Below the pieces are notes generated by a model. The model had not been told where the DNA came from and made no database searches. It was given only the letters and a program-made list of their open reading frames with translations. Below are positions 24,740-36,549 of a stretch of DNA of 64,000 bases, piece by piece. Location: contig CM044872.1 in NCBI GenBank assembly GCA_024500155.1, positions 56,487,460 to 56,551,459 on the forward strand, read 5' to 3'. Position 1 is the first letter of the stretch; each line of letters starts with the position of its first letter. The translations under genes were made by a program, and so were the position numbers. Source of the stretch: Chenopodium formosanum. Lineage: Eukaryota > Streptophyta > Magnoliopsida > Caryophyllales > Amaranthaceae.

Positions 24740-25590
24740 CACGTATGGATGCATAACTAACAACTATTTCAGGTAGCAAATAATAATAACTTCGTGATGA
24801 TGATGATATTCTACATACTAGGGAGTAGTTTGAACTTTGAACAACAAAACTACACAAAAAATAGAGCTTGTTGAATGTAGACGAAATTTTGACTTTAAAA
24901 AACAAGTACACGTTTACATGTTGATGCCATTTTCCATCAATTTTTACAAAAAAAAATTCCGGATTATCCTATTGTGTGTCCCAAACTTGTCCACCACCTT
25001 CTCTAACAAAATTCACTTAATTTCGCCAAATAATTAATCAATCAAAAATATAAAAAAATGTACGTACGAAGTATTATTATTTGTAATCTAAAACTATATT
25101 CCAAAGTCCACACTTTAATCTTCCTTATTAAACCAAAATTTCTCTCTCTAATAATTGCTTGTTTATGTTAGTGCACGTGTGATGTGTTTTTCAGAGCCCA
25201 TCTCCTTTCTTTTCTCCACCTTTTTTCCTCCTTTTTTTTTCATTTACTTTCTTTATTTCACTTTAGAATTCTTTGGTGGTGAAACTTTTGTAAAAAAATT
25301 TATTATCCTTGATTGTATGTTTGAATGTTTCCGCGTGACAGCTGACATACTCAACTTATGTAAAGTGACATTTGTTATTCTCAAGCAATCAATTCAATTA
25401 GCTTAGCTTGTAAATTCGATTTTGAGGCCAACATTTAAATTTGAGAACGAATAATTTATTTTATTCACGATTCCTTGTAAATCTATATACAATAATAAAA
25501 AAGAGTAGATTGATATATACACAAGTGAATCTATTTCATACACAAGTATATAATATTAAGCATGATACTTGAGCTAACAATTAAAAGAAA
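24740..25590. other. AT-rich intergenic sequence
   Basis: Only short low-complexity frames. Nothing recognised. Confidence 0.4.
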
Positions 25591-25594
25591 TTAA

Positions 25595-25726
25595 GGTCAA
25601 GTTCTTTTGAGCTTCTGGGCGAGCATAGCAGAGCAAAACAGATTTTAGTATAGCATAGTAGATTTTATTAGAGCAAATTGAGTCAGTAGAGCAGAATAGA
25701 GTAGAACAGCTCAAAAGAACATAGCC
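25595..25726 (+). mobile_element. Tourist-like MITE family 2, copy A (TSD TAA)
   Basis: Starts GGTCAAGTTCTTTTGAGC and ends GCTCAAAAGAACATAGCC. TAA flanks both sides (25592-25594, 25727-25729). The body consists of degenerate GAGCA pentamers (agcagagcaaaacag and similar). Related copies are at 55710-55796 (inverted) and 58319-59438. Confidence 0.75.
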
Positions 25727-26717
25727 TAATGAAATTAAAGAATTGTTATTTGTTAGTTGGTAAAATATTTAACTGGTAATACTCAAAATATGTGATCAAA
25801 TTGGGTCTAAGTACACATAGTCTTCTGTATTCTCGATCGAGAGTTGTAATGAGGATTAATTATGATTTGTGAGCCTTAAAGATGAACCAAGAGGATTAGG
25901 TTTAGTGTCTTAATGATAGGAGGAATTGAATGTGGGAATAGTTTTGTCAATAAATGCGAAAATAGTTGATACATCCCCCAATCTAAATTCCCATAATGTT
26001 TGATTAGTTGATAACTGAAAGACCGTGCACGTGTAATAGATATTTTGTCAAAGTAAGCCAGCAATTTATATTCTGGCTTGCAAATTAAACAGTAGTACTA
26101 TAACTTAATGATTCTTTTTTTGTACGTACCTTTTTCTCACAATGAAGGTGATTATATTACGTGATATTGAACTCTTGGCTTATTTGGATTTAGGTGTTTT
26201 CATGCAGAAAATAGGTCAGGCTTCACTATCAATTCACAATCACAATAGTGAAGTTGTTAAAAATGAATAGATGAATGTAAGTAAACAAAACCCGAGATTG
26301 AAGGTGAATTTTGAGAGAGATTCAAACATAAAATAACACATATAAAAATATAATTCACTCTTTTATGTTCGGCGGTTATAATTTCACCTTTATGAGACCA
26401 AATAAAAGGGACTGATAAAAAAAGAAAGTAAAACAAAGGTAAAAGGATAAAGAAAATCGCACTCAAGTTTTATTCGGAGAGTTTTATGCGATAATAAAGT
26501 TATTGTTGGTTATATATTATTGTATTTTAATGAAGATTGGATGTCATGAGAATTGAGAGATAGTATATTTCGTATTAAAATTAAATAAAAGGTATTGGAG
26601 GTGTAATGGGATTATTTATTATGGGGTATACCTATTTTTTTGTGATGTTTTGAATTGGTGTATGGTCCGAGTACTTGTTTAATACAGAGTATTCATTTTT
26701 ACTTTTCATAGGAGTAA

Positions 26718-26848
26718 GACATGTTCTCTTCAGATTATCTTCAGTTCAGTTCAGTTCTTAATTTTCTTCTCTCATAAAATATTCAGTTCAATTCAGTTCA
26801 GCTCCAATAAGTTCAGTTCAATTCAGTTCAGTCAATCAGAAGAGGCCC
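26718..26848 (-). mobile_element. Tourist-like MITE family 1, copy B (TSD TAA)
   Basis: Inverted copy of the CTGAA-pentamer family, reading TTCAG/GTTCA on the plus strand and containing the conserved ctctcataaaatattcag segment. TAA flanks at 26715-26717 and 26849-26851. Confidence 0.8.
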
Positions 26849-26859
26849 TAACTCTAATA

Positions 26860-28300
26860 GATTTGATGATTTGATTGATATGTAAGATCATTCAAACTAT
26901 ATGTGTTCATTGAGTTGTATATCACCATTTAAAAAAAGATTGTACTACGGAGTATGTAGTAAAAAAGAAAAAATAGTGTCAGTGAAAATGTTGATAGGTC
27001 AAGTCACTACACTCGATCTATTCTATTAATCTATCTCTATGTTTTTTCTTTTTTTTTTTTTAAATCTAAATACTCTATTTTAACCGGTACATGTGCCAAT
27101 GTTGAATTTTGTCCATAATATCTTTCATTATTAATATTTACTATAATTATAAAAATTTAATATTAAAAAATATATATATTGAGGCGATATGATTTCAATA
27201 AGTACTATTAACATGATTATGCTTATACTTATATATAAAATAAAAGTAAAGAGTACCAATCAAAGTAGTGTATGTAAGTAGTGCAAATATCAAAATGAGA
27301 CACTTAAATAAAACCGAGAAAATACTCTTTATTCACTTGATTATGAGTAGTGTCTCTCAAATGTACATTTTTTTTCCTAAAAATAAATAAATAAATAAAA
27401 AGAGTACATGTTTTTTGAAGTAACTTGATTATGAGTAATGTCTCTCAACGTACAAATTGACCATATTGATGTGTTTATAAAGAACAACAAATTACTGATG
27501 CTGCAAATAAACTTTAATTACATTGATCAAATATCAATCTATTATTTTAGACTATAACTAATTTAGTCAGTTGACAGCATTTACACTACTAGTTAGCTAG
27601 AGTGATTGTGATGTTATGAGCATTTTCTTTTATCTTTTATCTATTTATTTATTTATTCCGAGATAGTTGATGTCAAATAGCCTAATAGTGATTGTAGATT
27701 AGAAATTAGATTGATCTAAAATTGAGCAACTTTCATTTTTTAAATGTTGACCAATTATTTTTTAAATGTGACCATTATTATTTTTTACTTTTTCAGTTAC
27801 TCCTTTTCTTTTATCAGTGTGATAATTATTCAAATTAATTTTTGGTACGTCTGCTTCTTTTATACTACGTATGCGTAGTAGCCATACAATGTAGCCTGTC
27901 TAGGTAATGTGATTGTGTCAACAAACAATAATTATTTTTGACATGTATCGTCTAGGCCATATATGCCACTGAAGAATATTAAACAGAAGTAACTCCAATA
28001 AAAACAGTGATTTTACTGCTCAAAAACAGTGTAAATTGATAATGGAAATGAAGGGGGGGAAAATCATCAGAAAATGCATGTACATAAGTTGTAACGTAGT
28101 GCAAATTGTGCAATACCCGTAGTAGTAAGTTGAGTAACAAACAAATAGACATCGAAAAATAGATCCTTTTGTCGAAAATAAATTATCTTATACTCCATAG
28201 TATACATTTTTTTGGTTTTCAATTATAAGTTAATGTACATGTTAAAAATCAACTCAGCCTAAAATTTAAGCTTATAAATAAAACTACTTCGTATATTTTA
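26860..28300. other. AT-rich intergenic sequence
   Basis: Low-complexity DNA with (AAAT)n and poly-T tracts. No supported gene or complete element. Confidence 0.4.
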
Positions 28301-28309
28301 TGGAATATG

Positions 28310-28490
28310 TTTTTTTTTTTTAACACACTTTTTATTACGTTTTGAGGAGGTGATAAAACTAGCTGAACGAAAGAATCAAGGTATGAAATTTAAACCTAGC
28401 AACTTGTCCCTTTCTTATTATAGATGGTAAAATTTTGTGAATTAATTTATCCGTTTGTCTAATTCAATATCTTCCTTAAAATACATGCTT
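28310..28490. mobile_element. Truncated Stowaway-like copy related to the element at 48870-49101
   Basis: From aacacactttttattacg onward it is clearly similar to 48889-49065. Both share 'gaggaggt/gaggagtc', 'gaatcaaggtatgaaattt' versus 'gaattaagtaatgaaattt', 'ggtaaaattttgtgaattaattta' and a 'ttccttaaaat' block. The right terminus is lost where a SINE-like sequence is inserted at about 28497. Confidence 0.6.
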
Positions 28491-28496
28491 AAGAGA

Positions 28497-28625
28497 TTTT
28501 TTTTTTTTTTTTTTGGGGGGGGGGGGGATTTAGAGAGCCACGAAAAGCGAGAGTGAGAATCGATCTCAAAATTTCCTAAAAATAGGAGGAAAATTTTAAC
28601 CACTTGAACTATTCTCTACTCTAAC
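28497..28625 (-). mobile_element. SINE-family copy, minus orientation
   Basis: Shares with 61705-61822 the segment agagagccac...gagaatcgatctcaa...ggagg...ctctaaccacttgaactat (plus strand). Read on the minus strand, this puts an A-box-like ATAGTTCAAGTGG before a B-box-like GAGATCGATTCTC, then a poly-A tail. The tail here is unusual: on the plus strand it is T18 followed by G13. Confidence 0.65.
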
Positions 28626-28803
28626 ACTTAAAAAATATGTTACAAATATATATTAGATTGTCTATTAAAGAACTAACTTAATCTTAAGCTTGCTTACGAA
28701 AAAATCCCATGATCAATTTATATACTCTATCCACGATAATACGAAGGAGTAAATAACGTAGCTGTCGGTGTGTGTGGTTCGGAAGTGAGGATAAAAGGAA
28801 TAG

Positions 28804-29052
28804 TCAAAGAAGAGGAGGAGAGAGAAAATGAAAGAAAGGAAATTGTGGAAACAGCTTGCTTAGTTCAAAGCTCTCTGAGCCCAACTTCAGGAGGCCCAAC
28901 CTTTTAGCTTGGGCTACGTCATCTGTAACAGACACTTGCACGTGCTCTTGGCAGATTGTGTGCCCCACTTTTAACTTCAATTCCATCAAACAAGAAAAGC
29001 ATTTCGGATTACTTGAATACAAAAAACTTTGACAAGTGGAGGATAAAAACAA
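28804..29052 (-). pseudogene. Coding-like fragment of unknown origin
   Basis: The minus frame contains a stretch of non-low-complexity protein (ELKLKVGHTICQEHVQVSV, then DDVAQAKRLGLLKLGSE) whose composition differs from the AT-rich surroundings. No family recognised. It may be a captured gene fragment or a transposon-protein remnant. It is followed to about 29280 by loose repeats of 'gggtaactttt'. Confidence 0.3.
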
Positions 29053-29710
29053 ATAAGGGTAATCGTAATTTTAATATGAAAATATCCCTTGATAGAATAA
29101 CTTTTGTATGTACAGTAATTTACTGTATATCAGGGGTCACTTTTATAATTTTTTGGGTAACTTTTATCAATAAAGCATAAATATTTCGTAACTTTTATTT
29201 ATGTCAGGGTAACTTTAATTCATATTAGGGTAAGTTTGTTCATTTTAGGGGTAATTTTATAACCATCCAATTTATTAAAAAAGTTTGTCCCCTTGATAAC
29301 TTGATTTTTCCCTAATTCCAATCCTTCTATCTGGGTACAAGTTTGTAATACTCCTTCCATTTTCAAATATTTGCAACAGTTTTAATGACACACATATTTC
29401 CTCAAAAAAAAAAAAAAAAAAATTATCATGTTAATATATTCTTTAAAAAAAATTAACATTCAATAAAAATAATTTTAGTTTAATAAAAATAATTTTTAAT
29501 TAGAAAAACCAGTAACTTCAAAAGAAAAAGTATAATTAATGAATTTTAGTTCAATTAAAAAAATAATATAAATTTAGTAAAAATAAGGTATAAAATTATA
29601 TTAGTCTAGATTTGACGATAAATTATATAATTATGTACTAATATATATTATTATTAAAAAAATTATTAAAGTTACTATAGTATACGATAGTAATTAGTTT
29701 TAAATTAAAC

Positions 29711-30713
29711 ACTAGCATAATGCCCGTGCGATGCATAGTTTATAAATCAAATTAATTATTAATCCCGTAGGAAAAAAAACAAAATATAATTCAATCAATA
29801 ATAATAATAACTTAATACTAAAGCAGACACCGGGAGTGACACGTGTCACATCCTAGTGTTGTTTTTTCCCTCCAAAACTCCCCTTTCCTTTTTAACCTTT
29901 TTTTTAAAAATATTTGATTCTATAATAATATCATTTGAAATCTTTTATATTATCTTTATGACAACTATATATATTCCTTTTTATTTGGTGTTCATAATTA
30001 TTCTATATATACACATTTACTTAAATAATTATTTTAACTTCTTTCAAAAAAAAAAAAAAATCTCAACTCCTTTTTAACTATATTTTAAATGGAGTATTAT
30101 TATATTTTACCATAAAAGTTATAATAAATTGATTCATATAATAGATGTTAAAGAAATTACTTTAAAACATCACTTTTTTTTTTTTTTCAAATACCTCTAC
30201 CTAATATTTTATTTCAATTTCAATTCAATATAACTATATATTCAAGTTAATTACAATTTTGTTTATGAAATTTTACTACTATACGTACATATTATCACAA
30301 ACTGATATACTTCTATAAAATAAATGTGTTTAACAAATGATTTTTTTGGATATAAAGGTAATATATTATTTGTAATTTTGTGTATGTATGCACTTTTGCT
30401 AATAATTTTAGTGGAGATTTTAGTTTGTTGTTCGATTGATTTTTGATGTTTATTAAAAATGCATTTATAAATAAGTATTCACTAATATAACCACTAGACC
30501 TGATCAAGCCCCGCCTGAAAAATTCTCAAGTTCGGACAGACTAAAAAAAAATCTATTTTTTAGATAATTTGTTGCTTTGCCTATTTATATATATCATGAC
30601 ATTATAATTTCTATATATTTGATTTGTATGTTTTATCAAATTTTATTTGTTGGATATATAATTTTCTTAAAAAAAATTAGACTTATCGCGCATCGCACGG
30701 GCCTTAAGCTAGT
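29711..30713. mobile_element. About 1 kb element with GC-rich terminal inverted repeats
   Basis: The left end ACTAGCATAATGCCCGTGCG and the reverse complement of the right end (ACTAGCTTAAGGCCCGTGCG) match at 17 of 20 positions, and both continue into ATGC. These GC-rich palindromic ends stand out in an almost pure A/T interior. There is no coding capacity. Superfamily unknown; a Helitron-like or other DNA element is possible. No clear target duplication was seen. Confidence 0.5.
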
Positions 30714-30998
30714 TAGTAATAAAGGGCTCATTTACTAATGGTAGATACAAAAATAAAATAACGTAATTTGAATAATATTTTAAGTTATTTGTATTTTTTT
30801 TATAAATTCATTTTAAATAAATAAATATCGCTCCACATAACTATGTGAGAGAAGTTGACTCATTCATTTTCCATGTCCTGCAGAGAAAAATAACTAAAAT
30901 TTTATTGTCATACCTTCCGCCTCAATAGCTACAATCTAATATGAATTACATGTTTTACATGTTGTATCACAAAAATCTTTAATTATTATTATAATAAA

Positions 30999-32013
30999 GG
31001 AAAAATTGGCCGCAACAACACCAACTATGATAAAGGTGCGTGTAGTAGCACAACCTTTTAAGGGTGCGGTTTACAGCACAAACTATGTTATTGGATGCAC
31101 ATATTAGCATAAATGACACTAATGAACTAAGGTTCCATGGAAAAAAGTGGAATCTTTATTATTTTATATAATTGTTTAAACATATATGATTTTCCATCAT
31201 GCGTGACTAAATTAGCCTTACCTTTTTTTTTTTTTTTTTTTTTTTCATTTAAGCATTTCTTGACCTCCACCATTATATTGAGCGGATTCCTTCAAAAAAA
31301 AATTGTGCTATTATTTTCTTTTGTTCGCTTCTCCAATTACTTTTTCTAATATCGATCTCACATGATTGACTTAGTTTCCTATCCCTTTCCACTTAGTTAA
31401 ATACTAAATTGATAAATAAAATAAAAAATAAAAAAAAATCATTTGAATACCTTTATTCTACAAGATTTCAGGATACATAGGTAACTTTCTAAATACGAAT
31501 ATCAAAACCCACAAAGTGATTTCAAATACTTAATTCAAAAAATAATTTTAGAGTTGGATTTTAGGATATGTCAAATTGATTTTTTTATTTTTGATGTACA
31601 ACACTTAAATTGTGGAGGTTAAGAGAGAATAATTTAAAGGGAAAAAATTAAGTATGATGGAAGAGGAAACTAAGTCAATCATCACATGAGATGTAAAAAA
31701 AGTAATTGAAGAAACAAAAGATAGAAAATAATGGCGAAATTTTTTTAAAATAATTGAATTTAATGGTTATTTAATTACATGAGATGGAAAATGAAAATTT
31801 AAGTAGAATGAAATTAATCAAAAATATTTTTAAACAAAAAGGCATTAAAAATATTTAAGATTTCACTTTTAGAAGAAATCTACATTTTGCCAATATCATT
31901 TATGTTGTTATGTGCACCCAAGTGCATAGTTTGTGATGTTGAGTGCACCCTTGAAAGGTTGTGCTGCTACACGCACATTTGTCATAGTTGGTGTTGTTGC
32001 GGCCAATTTTTTC
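30999..32013. mobile_element. Non-autonomous Mutator-like element with long TIRs
   Basis: TIRs of roughly 115-120 bp: the left begins GGAAAAATTGGCCGCAACAA, and the right, reverse-complemented, begins GAAAAAATTGGCCGCAACAA, with high similarity through ccaactatga, cacaacctttt and beyond. A perfect 9 bp duplication TATAATAAA lies at 30990-30998 and 32014-32022. A second inner inverted repeat pairs 'cacatgattgacttagtttc' (about 31359-31378) with 'gaaactaagtcaatcatcac' (about 31666-31685). There is no transposase. Confidence 0.85.
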
Positions 32014-32238
32014 TATAATAAATTAAGCATAAATTTTCCTTGCAAAAAATAATTTGTGGGAATTAAATTTGTCTATTTTAGTTCTTGAGCTCTCTTTTAT
32101 GTATGCTTTTATTATTTTATACCTAAATTTTTCATCTAGTATTACATTTTTTTTTTTGACAATAATCTAGTATTACATTAATGTATATGAAAATATATTT
32201 TCTTAATGTTTATTAAATTTATCATAAGGGACGTAATT

Positions 32239-32619
32239 AAAAGGGCCGGGTACAAAAGTACAAAATGTTTAGAATATTAGACACATTTAGATTTTGTTAT
32301 GTTCGACTTATTTTGATTAAAAGGAAATATTATGTTTTATTTGTTTATCTCCTTGTGCATTTTTAACATTCCCTTTGATACCTTGATAAATACATTGCAT
32401 GTACGTAGGTGTCAGACCCGTCATTAAGAGAGTATTCGTCCACTTTATAATATGAAATGAGGTTCTATCTTAAAATCGCATGTCCCTGGCCTTATATTTT
32501 TCATATATATCAATGTGGATATTCACATGTCACATGTTATATTATTTGAAGATGTTATGTTTTAACAAATTTTCTTTATTTTCTATTACATTTGTGTCCC
32601 TTTTGTACCCGGCCCTTTT
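32239..32619. mobile_element. MITE with perfect 20 bp terminal inverted repeats
   Basis: AAAAGGGCCGGGTACAAAAG at 32239-32258 is exactly complemented at 32600-32619. The 381 bp interior is AT-rich and non-coding. Flanking duplication is not obvious, so the superfamily is open. Confidence 0.65.
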
Positions 32620-32654
32620 ATCAAAAAAATTTTAAAAAAGCCATTTGGTTTATC

Positions 32655-32830
32655 GGAGCTTAGTTCTAACTATATCTGGATTTGACCAGTGTCGCACATC
32701 TGGCTTATGGTGGATGAGTCTTTCAACGAGGGTTCTTGTATACAGTGATGAGACTCAGACCCAATAACTTATCTAAGCGGCATCAAATTGTTTACCACTT
32801 GAGCAAATCTAGACTGGTGTGCAAATTATA
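32655..32830 (-). mobile_element. Candidate SINE, minus orientation
   Basis: On the minus strand an A-box-like GCTCAAGTGGTAAAC (about 32790-32804) precedes a B-box-like GGGTCTGAGTCTCATC about 40 bp later, followed by a body of roughly 90 bp. Different in sequence from the SINE family at 28497, 61705 and 63813. No clear tail or target duplication. Confidence 0.35.
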
Positions 32831-32839
32831 GTAATGTAT

Positions 32840-34240
32840 TCATACATTTTTATTTTGCTTCTCATCGAGTCCTTAGATAGACTTATCCATGTCAATTAGG
32901 ATTAAAAAGGATGGGTAGAAGTTGGATGAATATGCCGAAATTTTGGTCCTATCATAAAAGTTTCGAAAGGGACTTACTAGCTAGCCGTGTAATTTTGAGG
33001 AACTTATTAGTCATGTCTCATGTCAAATTTCTTCCTGTCATTTTTGAAATTTCCATGATACACGAAATCTTTTGCTACACAAACGACTATGCATCATGTT
33101 TTTCTACACTAATAATGTGATAATACGTCCAAAAACCATAGGCTAAAATTCTACTTCGTATTATATAGTCCGATCAACTAGATCAAAATTATATTAAGGA
33201 TTAAGCTTTTGGCCTACTAATTCTAAGTTCTTAACTGTTGAAAGAAAGAGATATCTTTGTATAGTAAATTGAAAATCAAGTTTTAGTAGGGATTAAACGT
33301 ATATGTTCTCACGACTACAAGACTAATTAAGTAATTGTGGTTCACTATTAAGAACATTGTTCTATATATCCAACTAAATCCGCACGACTTATCTACGGCT
33401 GTATTTCAATCATCGTATTTTCACTTGATTTTAGGATTTGACTTTTAAATTATGATATTTCATATATATTTTTGTACAAATTTATGTAACTCAATAGGTT
33501 TAGATAAGGTTATTATTTAGTCAATAAAGGGTTTCCATCAAGCTCAATTCACAACTAAAACAAATTCTACGAGTATAGGTTTAGACAAGCTAAGTAAGCT
33601 ACAAATTATAGCTAGTTCAAATTTAATTACAACTTAATTAGATATTCATTGGACATTACTGAACTTTTTTGCATGAACAATTATTCTTGATAAACTAAAA
33701 CACACCCTAATCAATTGGAAGAAATTGAGACACTGAAATTAATTTTCTAATTATTTTTGAATCTTTGTTATTATTATATTTTAACTTTCAAGATATATGT
33801 ACAGGGGAAAAAAAAAAAAAAAAAAAAAATTAAAGTACACGTGGCATGATGACAAGAACATTTTGTTCAACGGAATGATCATATTTAATTTCCTTTTTTC
33901 TAATTTCTCCAACATTTATCATTATTTCATACGGAATAATTTTTAAAAATACGGCATGCATACTACTCGTATATATAGTTTGCAAGTATAGAGGGGACAG
34001 ATATATGCACGATCTAGTAATAGGAGTATAGGGTTGATTCTATAAAATTAGTAGCACACATATTTTTGCTCTTATTCAAACATGTGTCGCCTGATATGAT
34101 CTCTAACTAATTTTAGTAGCTTCACTGGGTTTTGTAGCTTGACAAAATGCCTATACTTGGATTCCATTCAATTTCAAATAATTTAGGTTTTGCTCATTTA
34201 AGAAATTAAAAGAAATATTAATGTCAAACAAGTGATCTAT
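32840..34240. other. AT-rich intergenic sequence
   Basis: Includes a poly-A tract near 33807-33829. No gene or bounded element recognised. Confidence 0.4.
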
Positions 34241-34243
34241 TTA

Positions 34244-34476
34244 CACTCCTTTCGCCGTCCTAAAAAATGATCCATTTGTAAGGTAAATTTACATGAGATT
34301 TGCTAAATTAGAAAGAGAAACTAATAAAAATACATGGAAAAAAAAAAGTAAAATTTACTTGGGATTTTGCACAAATATTATTGTAAATTGATTGGAGGAT
34401 ATTTTGATATAAATGGGATGAATATTTTGGGACTAAAATTTAGCTAAATGAATCATTCTTTTAGGGACGGAGAGAG
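34244..34476. mobile_element. Stowaway-like MITE
   Basis: Ends CACTCCTTTCGCCGTCC and GGGACGGAGAGAG, with TA flanks at 34242-34243 and 34477-34478. Non-coding, 233 bp, with Tc1/mariner Stowaway-type ends. Confidence 0.7.
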
Positions 34477-34479
34477 TAT

Positions 34480-35290
34480 GTATATAGCACTATATCACAT
34501 GCATAATGATAAGGTTAGTTTAGTCAACGAACTAAAGATTTAACGGCAAACATGTGATATTATGTGGTTTAACATGAAAAAATCTATATGATTTACTACT
34601 GTGTCACAAGCATGTAATTTAAATATCGTCATATTTTTTAAAGACTAATTACGGAGTACTTTATAACAAAACTTGTAAATATATGTCTTCGACTAGGGAT
34701 CAAAGAAAAGGTTAGAAGAGCAGTGAATAAATTGGATATGACTAGATGAGAGCATATTACATGCAATTTCACTACGTGTAATCGCAATTTTGAATTTTCT
34801 ATAAATTATATTAATATGCCTTTCTTCTCAAAAAAAAATATAAAATAAAATAAAATTAATATGCCTTTTTTGTCAATCTTTTTTTTTTTTTTTTTTTTTC
34901 AATGCATTCATTAGAGCACGAATGAATATTTTTAACTGATATCCTCACAAAAGTTTTTTAAGCTCGTGAATAGGCTGAAAATGATCATAGTTATTTTTTC
35001 GAAGTAGAGAATTATATTTATACAGGACAAATAAAAATAAACCGAGGGAATATTAGATAATATATGCCGCCAATAACTCAACAAGATTTGAAGTATCCTC
35101 CCTGTGCGGTATGCCGTATGCTTACTAATCAGTTGAAATTTGTTTTTTCTCAATAAATACACATAACCAATTCTAATTACCTTCATATAAAATACAATTC
35201 AAGTAAAGCTAAAATAGAATAAAATAAATTAAAAAAATAAATAAAAAATAAACCAATTAGTATTACATACTCTGGGATCATGTACTCCAT
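34480..35290. other. AT-rich intergenic sequence
   Basis: Low-complexity sequence, including poly-T (about 34880-34899) and an A/T-rich simple repeat (34827-34857). Nothing else recognised. Confidence 0.4.
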
Positions 35291-35295
35291 ACTAA

Positions 35296-36127
35296 GAGCC
35301 TGTTCTGATTGACTGAACTAAGTTGAATTGAACTGAATTTATTGGAGCTAAATTGAAGTGAAGTGAACTGAACTGAATTGAATATATTATGAGAGAAGGA
35401 AATTAAGAACTGAACTGAACTAAACTTATTGGAGCTAAACAGTGGCGGACCTTAAAACTTTTTCTTTTAGTGTCCAATAATTTCTAGCACAAGTGTAAAT
35501 TTAAAACAAGAATATAAAAACATAAGCATTCAAAAGCAAAAACGTAATATAACGGGATGGTATTATTAATCAAAAGTTTTTTTTTTTTTTTTAAAAAAAA
35601 AAACAAAAACCTTGTCAATTGATAGATATTAGTAAAGAAATAAAAGATGGTATACCGAAGGTAAAAACGTAGTCTATACTTCTAAATAAGTAATTTATTG
35701 ACCTTGATAACGTCTTGTCACCTAAACTTATCAATTTGTTTTATAGTGCTGAAACTAATCAATATAACATAGAAATTTAATTGCAAATTAAAAAAAAAAA
35801 TGAAAACCAAAAACTTTAAAATAAAATAAATAAAATTGAAACAATAAGAAGTAGTTGATCGAAGAAATGTTTGAGTAGTAAAAGAGGGGAAAAGGGTTGT
35901 GGGTTGTTATTGTAGATTAGTAAAGTAGTAATTATTCATACTAGTATATAGAATTAGGCTGCTGGGCAAAGAAAGAAAAGCAATAATTTTTTTTATTTAA
36001 TGGACCTTTACATAAGTGTAGTTTTTATCTCAAAAGTTATGAGGGGCCAAAGTGCCAAACCCCATTCAGCCTTCACTATAGTCCGCCCTTGGAGTTGAAC
36101 TGAAAATAATTTAAAGAGAACAGGTCC
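35296..36127 (+). mobile_element. Tourist-like MITE family 1, copy C, interrupted by a hAT-like element
   Basis: The left part 35296-35439 and right part 36092-36127 together form a family-1 element, with TAA flanks at 35293-35295 and 36128-36130. The body has CTGAA/TGAAC pentamers and the tatgagagaaggaaattaag segment. It is split by the insertion at 35440-36091. Confidence 0.8.
35440..36091. mobile_element. hAT-like element nested in a Tourist MITE
   Basis: Starts CAGTGGCGGAC and ends GTCCGCCCTTG, an 11 bp inverted repeat with two mismatches. The 8 bp on each side, GAGCTAAA and GAGTTGAA, agree at 6 of 8 positions. This is consistent with a diverged 8 bp hAT duplication of the MITE's own GAGCTGAA sequence. 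652 bp, no transposase. Confidence 0.7.
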
Positions 36128-36549
36128 TAATTATGTTTGAGTTATTTTGCCTAAACCCTATGTTATTGTGTTTAAATCTTGTCTTATTTTGCTAAAATAG
36201 TATGTTATTTACTTCAATAACATGTTAAGAAAAAAAAAATCATGCAAGAATGAAATAACATGTACTTATTTAAAAATAATATATATATAAATTGAAATAA
36301 TAAGAAGTTTATATCAAATACACATGAATTTTATAGAATTAGAGTACAATGAAATAATTAATGTTGAATTTTAAAAAAAAAATATGCAAGTTTAAAATAA
36401 CATGTACTTATTTCAAAATAACATTTATATAAATAACATCAAAATAACATAAATTTTATAAACATGGAGTACCATGTGCATGATACTCGATATTCTAGGA
36501 GTAACATAGAAATTGCTAAAAAAAACTACTACTAATAATTTTTTTTTTA

